Assembly (NCBI GenBank): GCA_902781565.1
Contig: CACZJT010000001.1
Location: 1 to 58,925, forward strand
Direction of reading: 5' to 3'
Length of the DNA: 58,925 bases
Source: an uncultured Ruminococcus sp.
GTDB lineage: Bacteria > Bacillota > Clostridia > Oscillospirales > Ruminococcaceae
This document shows, one piece after another, positions 42,124 to 50,971 of the stretch. The translations under genes were made by a program, and so were the position numbers. The notes under the pieces are model-generated. The model searched no databases and was not told the DNA's origin. It was given only the letters and a program-made list of their open reading frames with translations. Numbering within the stretch: position 1 is the stretch's first letter; every line of letters starts with the position of its first letter.

Positions 42124-43368
42124 TTGGAAATAAAAAAACTGTTCGGGGCTATGATAAAGAATTTTTTGCGTAATATAATAAAAGACATAATGTTCGGGGT
42201 GGTCTATCCGCTCGTGTATAAAATATGCTGTCTCAGGCGGCTTGACAGGCGGCTGACGCTGTTCTGCGAGGTCCGCCACGGAGAGCTCACCGACAGCTAT
42301 ATCCCCATTTACCGCGAGCTCAAAAAGCGCGGATATCCCTGCGAGGTTTTCTATATCCACAATAACGCGGGGGGTATGGGTTATCTGCTCAGGTATCTGA
42401 AACTGTGTACGATACTGCCGACGGCGCGGACGGTGCTTGTCGATGACACCTGCAATCTCTTCGGAGCGTTCAGGTTCCGCAAGGGAACGCGGCTCATACA
42501 GACATGGCACTCCTGCGGTGCTTTCAAAAAGTGGGGCTACTCCATAGCGGGACTGGATTTCGGACAAGACCCCGATGAGCTTGACCGCTATCCCTCCCAT
42601 ACGAATTATACTCTTGTGACCGTTAGCTCAAAGGAGTGTATCAGACATTTCGACAACGCATTTGGCTACGACAGGAAAGGGAAGCTCACTTACCGCAGGC
42701 GCTCTCCCGTGAGGGCGACGGGTATCGCAAGAACGGACTACTTCTTCGATGAAGCGAACCGCGGCAGAGCTTTCGGGCGGCTTTATGAGGTCTGCCCCGC
42801 CGCAAAGGGCAGGAAGGTGCTTCTGTACGCGCCCACCTACCGCGGTGACGCCGATAACGCACAGGCGCCGCAGATGTTCGATATCCGCAGAATGAGGGAG
42901 CTGTTAAACGGCGAATGTGTCCTGCTCATAAAGCAGCACGGTTTTGTGAGGGCTAAAACGCCCATACCCGAGGACTGCGCTGACCTCGTATTCGACGTTT
43001 CGGGCAGCATGAGGATAGAGGAACTGCTGTTCGTCAGCGATGCTGTGATAACGGACTATTCGTCGCTGATATTCGAGTATTCACTGTTTGCGAGACCGAT
43101 GGTTTTCTACGCTCCCGACCTTGAAGAATTCTATGATTACAGAGGGTTCTACTACCCTTATGACAACGATTTTCTCCCCGGAGAGATTGCCCGCAGCGAG
43201 GACGAGCTCATGCGTGCCGTCCGCAGGGCGCTTGGCGGAGAATGTGACAAGGCGGCGATCGAGCGTTTCAGAGAACGCTTCATGGGAGCCTGTGACGGAC
43301 ACAGTGCCGAGAGGATAGCAGACTATATAACAACCGATCGCAATAAAAACGATCATTCAAGGAAGTGA
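42124..43368 (+). CDS. CDP-glycerol/ribitol glycerophosphotransferase family protein (TagB/TagF-like)
   Basis: About 414 residues if the TTG at 42124 is used, 405 from the ATG at 42151; neither has a clear ribosome site, so the start is unsure. Family motifs are TWHSCGAFKKWGY, VRATGIARTDYFF, LLYAPTYRGD, LLIKQHGF and DAVITDYSSLIFEY, the last being the catalytic region. It transfers alditol-phosphate units from a CDP-alditol to a growing chain at the membrane. It opens the operon. The 48314 gene encodes a second family member. Confidence 0.88.
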   Translation: MEIKKLFGAMIKNFLRNIIKDIMFGVVYPLVYKICCLRRLDRRLTLFCEVRHGELTDSYIPIYRELKKRGYPCEVFYIHNNAGGMGYLLRYLKLCTILPTARTVLVDDTCNLFGAFRFRKGTRLIQTWHSCGAFKKWGYSIAGLDFGQDPDELDRYPSHTNYTLVTVSSKECIRHFDNAFGYDRKGKLTYRRRSPVRATGIARTDYFFDEANRGRAFGRLYEVCPAAKGRKVLLYAPTYRGDADNAQAPQMFDIRRMRELLNGECVLLIKQHGFVRAKTPIPEDCADLVFDVSGSMRIEELLFVSDAVITDYSSLIFEYSLFARPMVFYAPDLEEFYDYRGFYYPYDNDFLPGEIARSEDELMRAVRRALGGECDKAAIERFRERFMGACDGHSAERIADYITTDRNKNDHSRK

Positions 43369-43371
43369 ATT

Positions 43372-44628
43372 ATGAAGTTCGGAGTTATAATGCACAAGAC
43401 CACTCAGAACATAGGCGATGATATACAGACCTTCGCGGCTATGCAGCATCTGCCGCATACCGATATGTTCCTGAACCGCGAGTATCTTGACGAGTTCAAG
43501 ACCGATGACGGAAAGCCCGTTGCGGTGCTGATGGCTGCATGGTATATGTGGCACAAATGGAACTGGCCGCCCTCGGAATACATCGTCCCGCTGCTGACGG
43601 GTATACACTTCTCCGACCACCAGGCGAGCGAGCAGGTCGGAAGCCCCGTAAAGACCGAGTTCCTTACGGGCTGCGGTGCCGAATATATGAACGCTTATGG
43701 TCCCGTGGGCTGCCGCGATCATTATACGCTGAACAAGTTCAAGGAGTTGGGACTTGACGCATTTTTCTCGGGCTGCATAACTTTGACACTTCCGAAAATG
43801 GAGAAGCGCGTTCCCGAACGGGAATACATCTGCGCCTGCGACCTTCCGCCCGATGTGCTTGCAAAGCTCAAAGAGATAGTCGCGGGAAGGTGCGAGATCG
43901 TTGAGACTACCCACTATATGGACTACCGTGAGAGCGACGCGACATGGGAGGAGCGGGAAAAAGCAGTCGTCGAGCTGCTGACCCTCTATCAGAATGCCAA
44001 GTGCGTCGTAACGAGAAGACTGCACTGTGCGCTGCCCTGCCTTGCGATGGAGGTGCCCGTGTTCGTCACCAACAGACACAAGCGCCCCGTTTCGGGACGC
44101 TTCGACCCCTATTACGACTGGATAAAACACTGCACATACAAGTCCTTTCTCGCGGGGAAATTCAAGTATGATTTCTTAGACCCGCCCCCAAACAGCAAGA
44201 AGTATCTGCCTGTAAGGGAGGCTATGATAAAGTCGATCGGGGAGTTTGTGAAAAAGTACGAAAATGAGGACGGTTATCCCGAACAGTACAAAAAAACGAC
44301 CTATACCGAAGCCGAGCTGTATAAGTGGAAGGCTAAGACCATGCGGGAATGTATGAACCTGTGGTTCGAGGTCACGGACTCGGAGGAGCGGGAACTGAAA
44401 GAGCTGCGGCAGGCTGCCAAGGACTATGACAGTCTTAACCGCGAGGTAAGGCATTACCGCAAGGTCATGGAATGCAAGACCGTCCGCTACGCGATAAAGG
44501 GCAGAAATCTCCTTCTGCCGAAGGATAAGCGCATAAGGAGCTATGCCGAGGTCAAGGCTGAATACGAGCAGAGAGAAAAAGAAAAATTGCTCGCCGAGAC
44601 CGCGGAGAATGAGAACATCAAGAAATAA
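43372..44628 (+). CDS. Polysaccharide pyruvyl transferase family protein, copy 1
   Basis: 418 residues. It begins MKFGVIMHKTTQNIGDDIQ, with the NIGDD motif of CsaB/PssM-type pyruvyl transferases, and has MWHKWNWPP, GPVGCRDHYTL, SGCITLTLP and the TRRLHCALPCLAM motif that binds the acceptor or phosphoenolpyruvate. Residues about 330-418 form a charged helical tail. By family it adds a pyruvyl ketal to a sugar of a wall polymer, but the motif set is also found in sulfo- and other transferases of this fold. It lies three bases after the TagF-like gene and is followed by a paralogue. Confidence 0.8.
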   Translation: MKFGVIMHKTTQNIGDDIQTFAAMQHLPHTDMFLNREYLDEFKTDDGKPVAVLMAAWYMWHKWNWPPSEYIVPLLTGIHFSDHQASEQVGSPVKTEFLTGCGAEYMNAYGPVGCRDHYTLNKFKELGLDAFFSGCITLTLPKMEKRVPEREYICACDLPPDVLAKLKEIVAGRCEIVETTHYMDYRESDATWEEREKAVVELLTLYQNAKCVVTRRLHCALPCLAMEVPVFVTNRHKRPVSGRFDPYYDWIKHCTYKSFLAGKFKYDFLDPPPNSKKYLPVREAMIKSIGEFVKKYENEDGYPEQYKKTTYTEAELYKWKAKTMRECMNLWFEVTDSEERELKELRQAAKDYDSLNREVRHYRKVMECKTVRYAIKGRNLLLPKDKRIRSYAEVKAEYEQREKEKLLAETAENENIKK

Positions 44629-44661
44629 AAGTCCTAATTTTCGGACATATGGAGCATAGAT

Positions 44662-45927
44662 ATGAAGTTCGGAATAATGATGCATAAAAATACGCAGAAT
44701 ATCGGTGACGATATACAGGCTTACGCTGCGGCGAGGCTTCTGCCGTCGGTGGATTACTTCCTCGACCGTGAGAGCCTTGACAGCTTCGTGACCGATGACG
44801 GTGAGCCCGCCGCGGTGGTCATGAGCGCATGGTATATGTGGCACAAATGGAACTGGCCGCCCAGTAAATACATCGTACCGCTTTTCACGGGCATTCATTA
44901 CACCGACAACGAAAGGGCAAAGCAGGACGGCTCCCCCGTGACCACCGAGTTTCTGACGGGGCTTTCGAGGGATTACCTGAACGCCTGCGGAGGAGTGGGC
45001 TGCCGCGATATGTTCACCAAGCGTATGTTTGACGAACTGGGTATAGACTGCTATTTTTCGGGCTGCATAACTTTGACTCTTCCCGAACAGCCCCGCGTAA
45101 AGCCCGAGCGGGAGTATGTTGTGACGGTGGATATAGGCGACCCGAGCACCGAACACATCAAAAAGCTGCTGGAGGGTACGGGCATTGAGCACCGTGACTT
45201 CAAGCACTACAAGGACTACCGCGGCAGCATCGCCACATGGGAGGAGCGCGTCGCTTACGTCGAGGAGGTGCTTGGGCTGTATCAGAATGCCAAGTGTGTT
45301 GTGACGCGGCGGCTGCACTGTGCGCTGCCCTGCCTTGCTATGGGTGTGCCCGTACTGCTGCTGAACAATGAGAAGAACGGCATTCGTTTCGAGCCTTACT
45401 ACTCATGGCTGCATTACAGCAGGCGCGAGGATTTCATATCGGGAAAATTCCGATATGATGTAACAGACCCGCCCCCGAACAAGCCCGATTACCTGCCGTA
45501 CCGCGAAGCGATGATAAAGCAGGTGAGGGACTTTGCCGAGAAATACAAGGACGTCCACGGTACGCCTGCGGAGCTTTGCCCGCTTGATTACGATGAGGAC
45601 GAGCTTATCCGCTGGCGGCACGACGCCATGCGCAGGGCTATGGATAACTGGTTTGACAAGACCAGAGAGGATATCCACAAGATACGCGATCTGGGCAAGG
45701 ACAAGAAGAAACTCGAAAACAATGTAGCAGACCTCAAAGAACAGATAAGAGTGTTGAAAGAGCAGAAAAAACAAGTCGAGCAGGAAAGAGCCGAAGCGCG
45801 GACCGCGCTTTCCGCCGCCGAGAAGGAGAACAAGCGTCTGAGAAACGTACTCAGCTGCCGTCCCGTGAAGTTCACTATAGCGGCACGGAACGCATTCATG
45901 CCGGAAAAGAAGAAAATAAAGGTATAA
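44662..45927 (+). CDS. Polysaccharide pyruvyl transferase family protein, copy 2
   Basis: 421 residues, clearly a tandem duplicate of the previous gene: NIGDDIQ, YMWHKWNWPPS, GGVGCRDMFT, SGCITLTLPE and TRRLHCALPCLAM are shared almost residue for residue. The C-terminal 80 residues are a long coiled coil (DKKKLENNVADLKEQIRVL onward), absent from the first copy in this length. The pair may form a heteromer or act on two acceptor sugars. GGAG lies seven bases before the ATG. Confidence 0.8.
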   Translation: MKFGIMMHKNTQNIGDDIQAYAAARLLPSVDYFLDRESLDSFVTDDGEPAAVVMSAWYMWHKWNWPPSKYIVPLFTGIHYTDNERAKQDGSPVTTEFLTGLSRDYLNACGGVGCRDMFTKRMFDELGIDCYFSGCITLTLPEQPRVKPEREYVVTVDIGDPSTEHIKKLLEGTGIEHRDFKHYKDYRGSIATWEERVAYVEEVLGLYQNAKCVVTRRLHCALPCLAMGVPVLLLNNEKNGIRFEPYYSWLHYSRREDFISGKFRYDVTDPPPNKPDYLPYREAMIKQVRDFAEKYKDVHGTPAELCPLDYDEDELIRWRHDAMRRAMDNWFDKTREDIHKIRDLGKDKKKLENNVADLKEQIRVLKEQKKQVEQERAEARTALSAAEKENKRLRNVLSCRPVKFTIAARNAFMPEKKKIKV

Positions 45928-45956
45928 TTAAGGTAAGTGTGATAATATTCAGAATG

Positions 45957-46006
45957 TATAGTAAACGACAAAAATATTTTCCCATATATTTCTGTTGTTT
46001 ACTATA
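45957..46006. repeat. 50-base inverted repeat between pyruvyl transferase 2 and the cytidylyltransferase gene
   Basis: TATAGTAAAC (45957-45966) and GTTTACTATA (45997-46006) are perfect arms. Inside, ACA, AAATAT, ATATTT and TGT continue the pairing with small bulges. The RNA would form one long hairpin without a T-tract, in the middle of an operon. Confidence 0.75.
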
Positions 46007-46034
46007 AGACGTTCGGAAGGTCGAGGAAAGAAAA

Positions 46035-46739
46035 ATGATATACGGAGCAATGCTTGCGGGCGGAAGCGGCACGAGAGTGAAGAATGCCCCCGTCCCCAAG
46101 CAGTTCATTGAGATTGGCGGCTTGCCCGTCATAATACACACCCTGCGGAATATGCTGAAATGCACGCGGTTCGATCTTATCTACATCGCGGCGCGTGAGG
46201 ATTTCATCGGGTATCTGACGGAGCAGGTGGAGAAAAACGTTTCCGAACCGCGGCGCGTGCGGATAATCGCGGGCGGTAAGGAGCGCATGGATTCCATACA
46301 CAACGTCACCGTCGCCATAGAAGCCGACAACGGTATCAACGAGGACGATGTTATAGTTATTCACGACGCGGTAAGACCCTTTGTCACCGAGAAGATACTG
46401 AACGATTCCATAGACGCGGCTGCGAAGTTCGGTGCCTGCGTCTGCGGTCTGCCATGCGCGGACACGATACTCCATTCAGTCAGAGGCGACGTTGTGGATG
46501 ATATCCCCACGCGGAGCGAGCTTTTCTGCGGACAGGCTCCCGACAGCTTCCGACTGGCGCATTTCATACGTATGCAGGAAGCTCTTACTCCCGAACAAAG
46601 AGCGGTCATCACGGGCACTTCGCAGATATGCACGATGAACGGTCAGCCAATACACATAATCGAGGGCGACGCCATAAACTTCAAGATCACCACCGACAGC
46701 GATCTGCTTATGGTAAGGACGCTGCTGGGGGACAGGTAA
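46035..46739 (+). CDS. tarI: Ribitol/alditol-5-phosphate cytidylyltransferase (TarI/IspD family)
   Basis: 234 residues. It begins IYGAMLAGGSGTRV with PKQFIEIGG, the CTP-binding loop, and has VIHDAVRPFVTEKIL, PTRSELFCGQAPDSF and GDAINFKITTDSDL. The last two resemble TarI more than IspD. It activates an alditol phosphate with CTP. Two nearby TagF/TarL-like polymerases and a polyol-phosphate dehydrogenase strengthen this over a role in isoprenoid synthesis. GAGGAAAG lies before the ATG. Confidence 0.88.
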   Translation: MIYGAMLAGGSGTRVKNAPVPKQFIEIGGLPVIIHTLRNMLKCTRFDLIYIAAREDFIGYLTEQVEKNVSEPRRVRIIAGGKERMDSIHNVTVAIEADNGINEDDVIVIHDAVRPFVTEKILNDSIDAAAKFGACVCGLPCADTILHSVRGDVVDDIPTRSELFCGQAPDSFRLAHFIRMQEALTPEQRAVITGTSQICTMNGQPIHIIEGDAINFKITTDSDLLMVRTLLGDR

Positions 46740-46751
46740 AGGTATAAAAAT

Positions 46752-47177
46752 ATGAAACATATCATCTCTACCCTGTCCGCGCTGTTGCTTGTCATTTCGG
46801 GGTCGATACTCGTCATCACGGGAAGAGCGGAGCGGGCGCAGGCTTCGGAAAATGCAGGCGCAGAGCTTGAGGGCTCGTGGGTCGTGTCCGAATATATGAG
46901 CGATCGGGGAAGTATCTGCGATGACAGCGAGTGCTTCAATTCGCGGGACAGCTTCGAGATAAGCGGCGGCTGTGGGAAGTACAATATGTGCAATTGCTGT
47001 GAATGTACGGCGGTCGATGTGAGATTCGAGAAAAACGGCTCGTTATACGATATCATTTATGAGGGAAACAAAAAGCTCGGCACCGCAGAGGTCGGCGGGG
47101 ACGTTATGACGGTACGTCTTGCCGACGGCGGTGATAACGGAGCATACATATATAAAAGACAGAATTCACTCGGATAG
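46752..47177 (+). CDS. Small secreted Cys-rich protein within the glycopolymer operon
   Basis: 141 residues. A signal sequence (about 1-28) precedes a mature domain with six cysteines, including CGKYNMCNCCEC. The pattern LEGSWVVSEYM to AYIYKRQ resembles a small lipocalin or META-type barrel. Family not recognised. It sits 12 bases after tarI and 13 bases before the dehydrogenase start, so it is expressed with them. Its role could be structural at the surface. The cysteines suggest metal binding or disulfides. Confidence 0.65.
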   Translation: MKHIISTLSALLLVISGSILVITGRAERAQASENAGAELEGSWVVSEYMSDRGSICDDSECFNSRDSFEISGGCGKYNMCNCCECTAVDVRFEKNGSLYDIIYEGNKKLGTAEVGGDVMTVRLADGGDNGAYIYKRQNSLG

Positions 47178-47190
47178 AAAAGAGGATAAC

Positions 47191-48258
47191 ATGAAAAGTC
47201 TTATCGAGATACCGAAGAAAATGAAAGCGCTGAACCTCCACGGCGTGGGCGATCTGCGCTATGAGGAGGTGGACGTTCCCGAGCTGAAAGAGGGGACTGT
47301 CCTGCTCAACGTCAAAGCCTGCGGCATTTGTTCAAGCGATATACCGCGCATTTTCACGAACGGTACGTATCATTTCCCGACGATACCGGGACACGAGTTC
47401 TCGGGGCGGATAGTGGCAGTCGGTGACGGCGTGGACGAGAGCCTTCTGGGGCGCAGGAGCTGCGTTTTCCCCATGCTCCCCTGCAGAAAGTGCCGCGCCT
47501 GCGCCAAGGAGGAATGGGCTCAGTGCAGCTCTTACAGCTACTTCGGCTCCCGTCAGGACGGCGGGTTCGCGGAGTATCTGGTGGTGCCTGTTTGGAACCT
47601 GGTGCCCTTTGCCGATACGCTCTCCTATGAAGAAGCCGCGCTCTGCGAGCCTGCGGCGGTGAGCCTTCATGCGGTGAACATAGCGGGTGTGAAAAAGGGC
47701 GACAATGTTGCAGTTGTCGGAACGGGAGCCATCGCTCTGCTGATCGGTCTGTTCGCAAAGCGCAAGTCCGAAACGGGCAAGGTCATCATCGCGGGAAGAA
47801 GTGCGGATAAGCTCGAAAACGCCGCGAAAATGGGCTTTGAGACAATAAATACCGCCGAGGAGCCAATAGCCGACGGCGTGAAGCGCATAACGGGCATAGA
47901 CGGCGCCGACGTTGCCATAGAAGCGGTAGGCACCAATGAAGCCATAAGCAATTCCGTTAAGGCGGCGGGAGCTCTTGGACGTGTTGTGCTGGTCGGAAAT
48001 CCCTATGAGGATCTTCAAATGGAGAAGAACGTCTACTGGTCGGTGCTCCGCAAGCAGCTGACCCTTTCGGGCTCCTGGAACTCCAACTACAACAGCCGCG
48101 TCAATGACTGGAAGGAAGCGATAAGCATTTTCGAGAGCGGAACTCTCGACCTCAGAAGTCTTATCTCCCGCACTTACCCCATGAGCGAGTATGAGAAGGC
48201 TTTCGCCGATGTGCGCGACAGGAACACTTTCACGCTCCGCGTGATGTTCACTATTTGA
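47191..48258 (+). CDS. Zinc-dependent polyol-phosphate dehydrogenase (TarJ/GatD-like MDR)
   Basis: 355 residues from the ATG at 47191, with AGAGG just upstream; the frame extends to 47119 but that part overlaps the Cys-rich gene. Catalytic zinc ligands are Cys in ACGICSSDIPRIF and His-Glu in GHEFSG. The structural zinc set is CRKCRACAKEEWAQC, and the NAD site is VAVVGTGAIALLIG. It most resembles galactitol-1-phosphate 5-dehydrogenase. In this operon it should reduce a ketose phosphate to the alditol phosphate used by the cytidylyltransferase. Confidence 0.85.
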   Translation: MKSLIEIPKKMKALNLHGVGDLRYEEVDVPELKEGTVLLNVKACGICSSDIPRIFTNGTYHFPTIPGHEFSGRIVAVGDGVDESLLGRRSCVFPMLPCRKCRACAKEEWAQCSSYSYFGSRQDGGFAEYLVVPVWNLVPFADTLSYEEAALCEPAAVSLHAVNIAGVKKGDNVAVVGTGAIALLIGLFAKRKSETGKVIIAGRSADKLENAAKMGFETINTAEEPIADGVKRITGIDGADVAIEAVGTNEAISNSVKAAGALGRVVLVGNPYEDLQMEKNVYWSVLRKQLTLSGSWNSNYNSRVNDWKEAISIFESGTLDLRSLISRTYPMSEYEKAFADVRDRNTFTLRVMFTI

Positions 48259-48313
48259 AATAACGGTCTCGGCACTCCGAATAAAAATGCCGATAGTATG
48301 AAAAAGGAAAAGT

Positions 48314-50146
48314 ATGGAAAGCATAAGCGAAAAAGAGCTGAGAGAAAAAAGTGATTTGAAACGCGCGATAGAGAAGCGCACCACAAAGGGCTTGCCTTTT
48401 GCGCGTATTGACAGTATCGAATTCAAGCGGGTGATACTTGTTATCAAGGGAGAGCTCATAGGGCTCGACATGACAAAGCGCTGGGGGGCGAGGTTCGTAA
48501 CTCTCGACCGCACGAAGATGTTCTACCCCGCGCATTTCGATGTGAACGGCACGTCCTTCGAGCTTTCGATAAACATTATGTGTTCGAGGGGCGAAGCGCC
48601 TATCGCTTCGGGAAAATACAGCCTCGTGATCTTCGAGAAGTATGAGGGTCACAGCAAGGAGAAGCACTACAAGCCTTCAAAGCAGGCTGAAAACGTTCTC
48701 CGAAGCGGAACGGTATATCACATTGAGTACGACGAGAACGGGCATACGGTGAGCAAGACCCGCCTTACGGACGAGTATCCCTGCTACATCTCCCCCGACA
48801 TGGAGGGCTTCTGCGACGACACCGCCGCGAACCCGCGCAATTACAAGCTCAACCGCGGGACGAGCCACTTCAATGCAGTATCGGAATGCGATATGGACAC
48901 CGCGGAATATCATTTCATAGTGGATTACAAGGCTCCCCCGAAGCCCCAGACATGGCGCGAAAGACGCCGTGCCCGCCGCAAGGAGCGGATAGCCAACTTC
49001 AAGAAGGATCTGACCGCAATAAAGGACGGCATATATGTCAAGGCTTTCAGTTTCTTTTCAAAGCGGGCAAAGCATGACGGGAGCATAATACTGTTCTCGT
49101 CGGGTTCGAGGGCTGTTATAGGCGGAAATGAGGAGTTTATTTACAAGCGAATGATAGAGCGGGGGCTTGACAAGCAGTATAAGTTCCGCTTCGATTTCAA
49201 GGCGAGCATAAATCAGAAGCGCTCGCTCTACAGCAAGTTCAGATTTATCTACTACCTTGCGACTTCCGATGTGATACTCATTGACGACTACTACCCCGAG
49301 ATATACAAATTCGATTATCCGAAAACCACCAAGATATTGCAGGTATGGCACGCCTGCGGAGCCTTCAAGAGCTTGGGCTTCGAGCGCCTCGGAAAGCCGG
49401 GTGCTCCGCCGTTCAATACGAGAGTGCATAAGTGCTACACCCATGTTCCCGTAAGCTCCGAGCATTCCGCAAAGCACCATGCCGAGGGCTTCGCGATAGA
49501 CGAGCGCAAGTTCTACCCCGTGGGCATACCCCGCACGGATATCTTCTTCGATGAGGAGTACAAGCGTGTGACCCGCGAGAAGATGCTTGAGGAGTTCCCC
49601 GCTTGCAGGAACGCCAAAAAGGTCTATCTTTACGCCCCAACGTTCAGAGGGGATAACGCTACAAATGCTTATTTCCCCTTTGATAAGTTCGACCTCGAAC
49701 GCTGGGGAGAGTTTCTCGAACGTGAGGGCTCGGTGCTGATAGTCAAGCTGCACCCATTTGTGAACAAGCGCGTCGAGATACCCGAAGCTTACAAGGAACG
49801 TATACTCGACGCTACAGACTACCGCGAAGTGAACGATATACTGTTCATCATCGACGTGCTTATAACGGACTACAGCTCTATAATCTACGAAACGGCATTG
49901 CTCCGCAAGCCCATGCTGTTCTTTGCTTTCGACCGCCGTTACTATGAAGCTACCCGAGATTTCTACGAGCCTTATGACGAGCTTGTTCCGGGGCGCATAG
50001 TCACCGACTTCGACGATCTGCTCGAAGCGATGGAAAAAGAGGATTACGACAGCCACAAGCTGGACAGCTTCATAAAGAAGAATTTCAAGTACACCGACGG
50101 CAAGTCCACCGACCGTGTTATAGATAAGCTGATAATGGGCAAATGA
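48314..50146 (+). CDS. CDP-alditol polymerase (TarL/TagF-like), long form
   Basis: 610 residues. The first 270 form an N-terminal domain like that of TarL/TagF membrane-binding proteins, basic around WRERRRARRKERI. The catalytic half has QVWHACGAFKSLGF, VGIPRTDIFFDEEY, KKVYLYAPTFRGD, VLIVKLHPFV and DVLITDYSSIIYET, with the two histidines of the family. It polymerises alditol-phosphate chains. Its pairing with the shorter 42124 protein suggests one primase and one polymerase. AAGGA lies before the ATG. Confidence 0.9.
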   Translation: MESISEKELREKSDLKRAIEKRTTKGLPFARIDSIEFKRVILVIKGELIGLDMTKRWGARFVTLDRTKMFYPAHFDVNGTSFELSINIMCSRGEAPIASGKYSLVIFEKYEGHSKEKHYKPSKQAENVLRSGTVYHIEYDENGHTVSKTRLTDEYPCYISPDMEGFCDDTAANPRNYKLNRGTSHFNAVSECDMDTAEYHFIVDYKAPPKPQTWRERRRARRKERIANFKKDLTAIKDGIYVKAFSFFSKRAKHDGSIILFSSGSRAVIGGNEEFIYKRMIERGLDKQYKFRFDFKASINQKRSLYSKFRFIYYLATSDVILIDDYYPEIYKFDYPKTTKILQVWHACGAFKSLGFERLGKPGAPPFNTRVHKCYTHVPVSSEHSAKHHAEGFAIDERKFYPVGIPRTDIFFDEEYKRVTREKMLEEFPACRNAKKVYLYAPTFRGDNATNAYFPFDKFDLERWGEFLEREGSVLIVKLHPFVNKRVEIPEAYKERILDATDYREVNDILFIIDVLITDYSSIIYETALLRKPMLFFAFDRRYYEATRDFYEPYDELVPGRIVTDFDDLLEAMEKEDYDSHKLDSFIKKNFKYTDGKSTDRVIDKLIMGK

Positions 50147-50170
50147 CAGCCCGATAGAAAGGATAGAAAA

Positions 50171-50857
50171 ATGCAGAATCCCGACAACGGAAAGATCTCC
50201 GTTTCAATGATGTGTGTAAGGCTCGACCTTACTATGGATTACCTGAAAGCCTTTGAGAGAAACAATGTGGAGCTTCTTCATATAGACGTCATGGACGGCA
50301 CCTTTGTGCCGAACATCACCATAGGCGTCGATTATGTAAAGCAGCTCCGCGAGATCAGTCATCAGCCCTTCGACTTCCATTTCATGGTAGATACTCCCGA
50401 GGAAAAGATGAAGTGGTTCGATATCCGCGAGGGTGACTGGGTGTCGGTACACTGGGAATCTACCCGGCATATCGACAAGTGTATGCAGTACATCAAGAGC
50501 CGCGGCGCAAAAGCGAGCGTGGCGCTCTGCCCGGGTACGCCCATATGGGTGCTGGAGGAGGTCTATGATTACCTTGATGCGGTGCTGCTGCTCAGCGTGA
50601 ACCCGGGCTTTGCGGGTCAGAAGCTGATACCCTCTGTCATAGAGAAGGTGCGCAAGATGAAGGCTCATCTCAAAGAGATCGGCAGGGAGGACATTACCAT
50701 CATTGCCGACGGAAATATGTCCTGCGAGAACGCGCGGCTCATGTACGACGCGGGCGCAAGGATATTCGTTGCGGGAACTTCGAGCATAGTCAAGGACACC
50801 ATAGAGGGCGTTGACGAGCGCATAGCCGCCAAACGCGCCGCCATCAGCGCACACTGA
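50171..50857 (+). CDS. rpe: Ribulose-phosphate 3-epimerase-like enzyme
   Basis: 228 residues. The TIM-barrel active site is intact: HIDVMDGTFVPNITIG with the first catalytic Asp and metal His, DFHFMVDTPEEK with the second His, LLSVNPGFAGQKL, and the second Asp in IIADGNMSCENA. The last motif differs from the usual VDGGI, so it is a divergent paralogue and probably not the housekeeping copy. It would interconvert ribulose-5- and xylulose-5-phosphate, or a similar ketose. Being last in the operon, it may feed the polyol-phosphate dehydrogenase. Confidence 0.85.
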   Translation: MQNPDNGKISVSMMCVRLDLTMDYLKAFERNNVELLHIDVMDGTFVPNITIGVDYVKQLREISHQPFDFHFMVDTPEEKMKWFDIREGDWVSVHWESTRHIDKCMQYIKSRGAKASVALCPGTPIWVLEEVYDYLDAVLLLSVNPGFAGQKLIPSVIEKVRKMKAHLKEIGREDITIIADGNMSCENARLMYDAGARIFVAGTSSIVKDTIEGVDERIAAKRAAISAH

Positions 50858-50903
50858 GCATTGGGGCGGTTTTGTGGTGTTGAAGTGAAATTTTTCAGCA
50901 CAC

Positions 50904-50932
50904 TTGACAGGCGGGTCTATTTGTTGTATAAT
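50904..50932 (+). promoter_or_regulatory. Consensus promoter for the lipoprotein-CBS-carboxypeptidase genes
   Basis: Perfect TTGACA (50904-50909), 17-base spacer, TATAAT (50927-50932). Confidence 0.9.
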
Positions 50933-50971
50933 AAAATAGATCACGGATAATGGAAAGAGGGAAGATCATCT

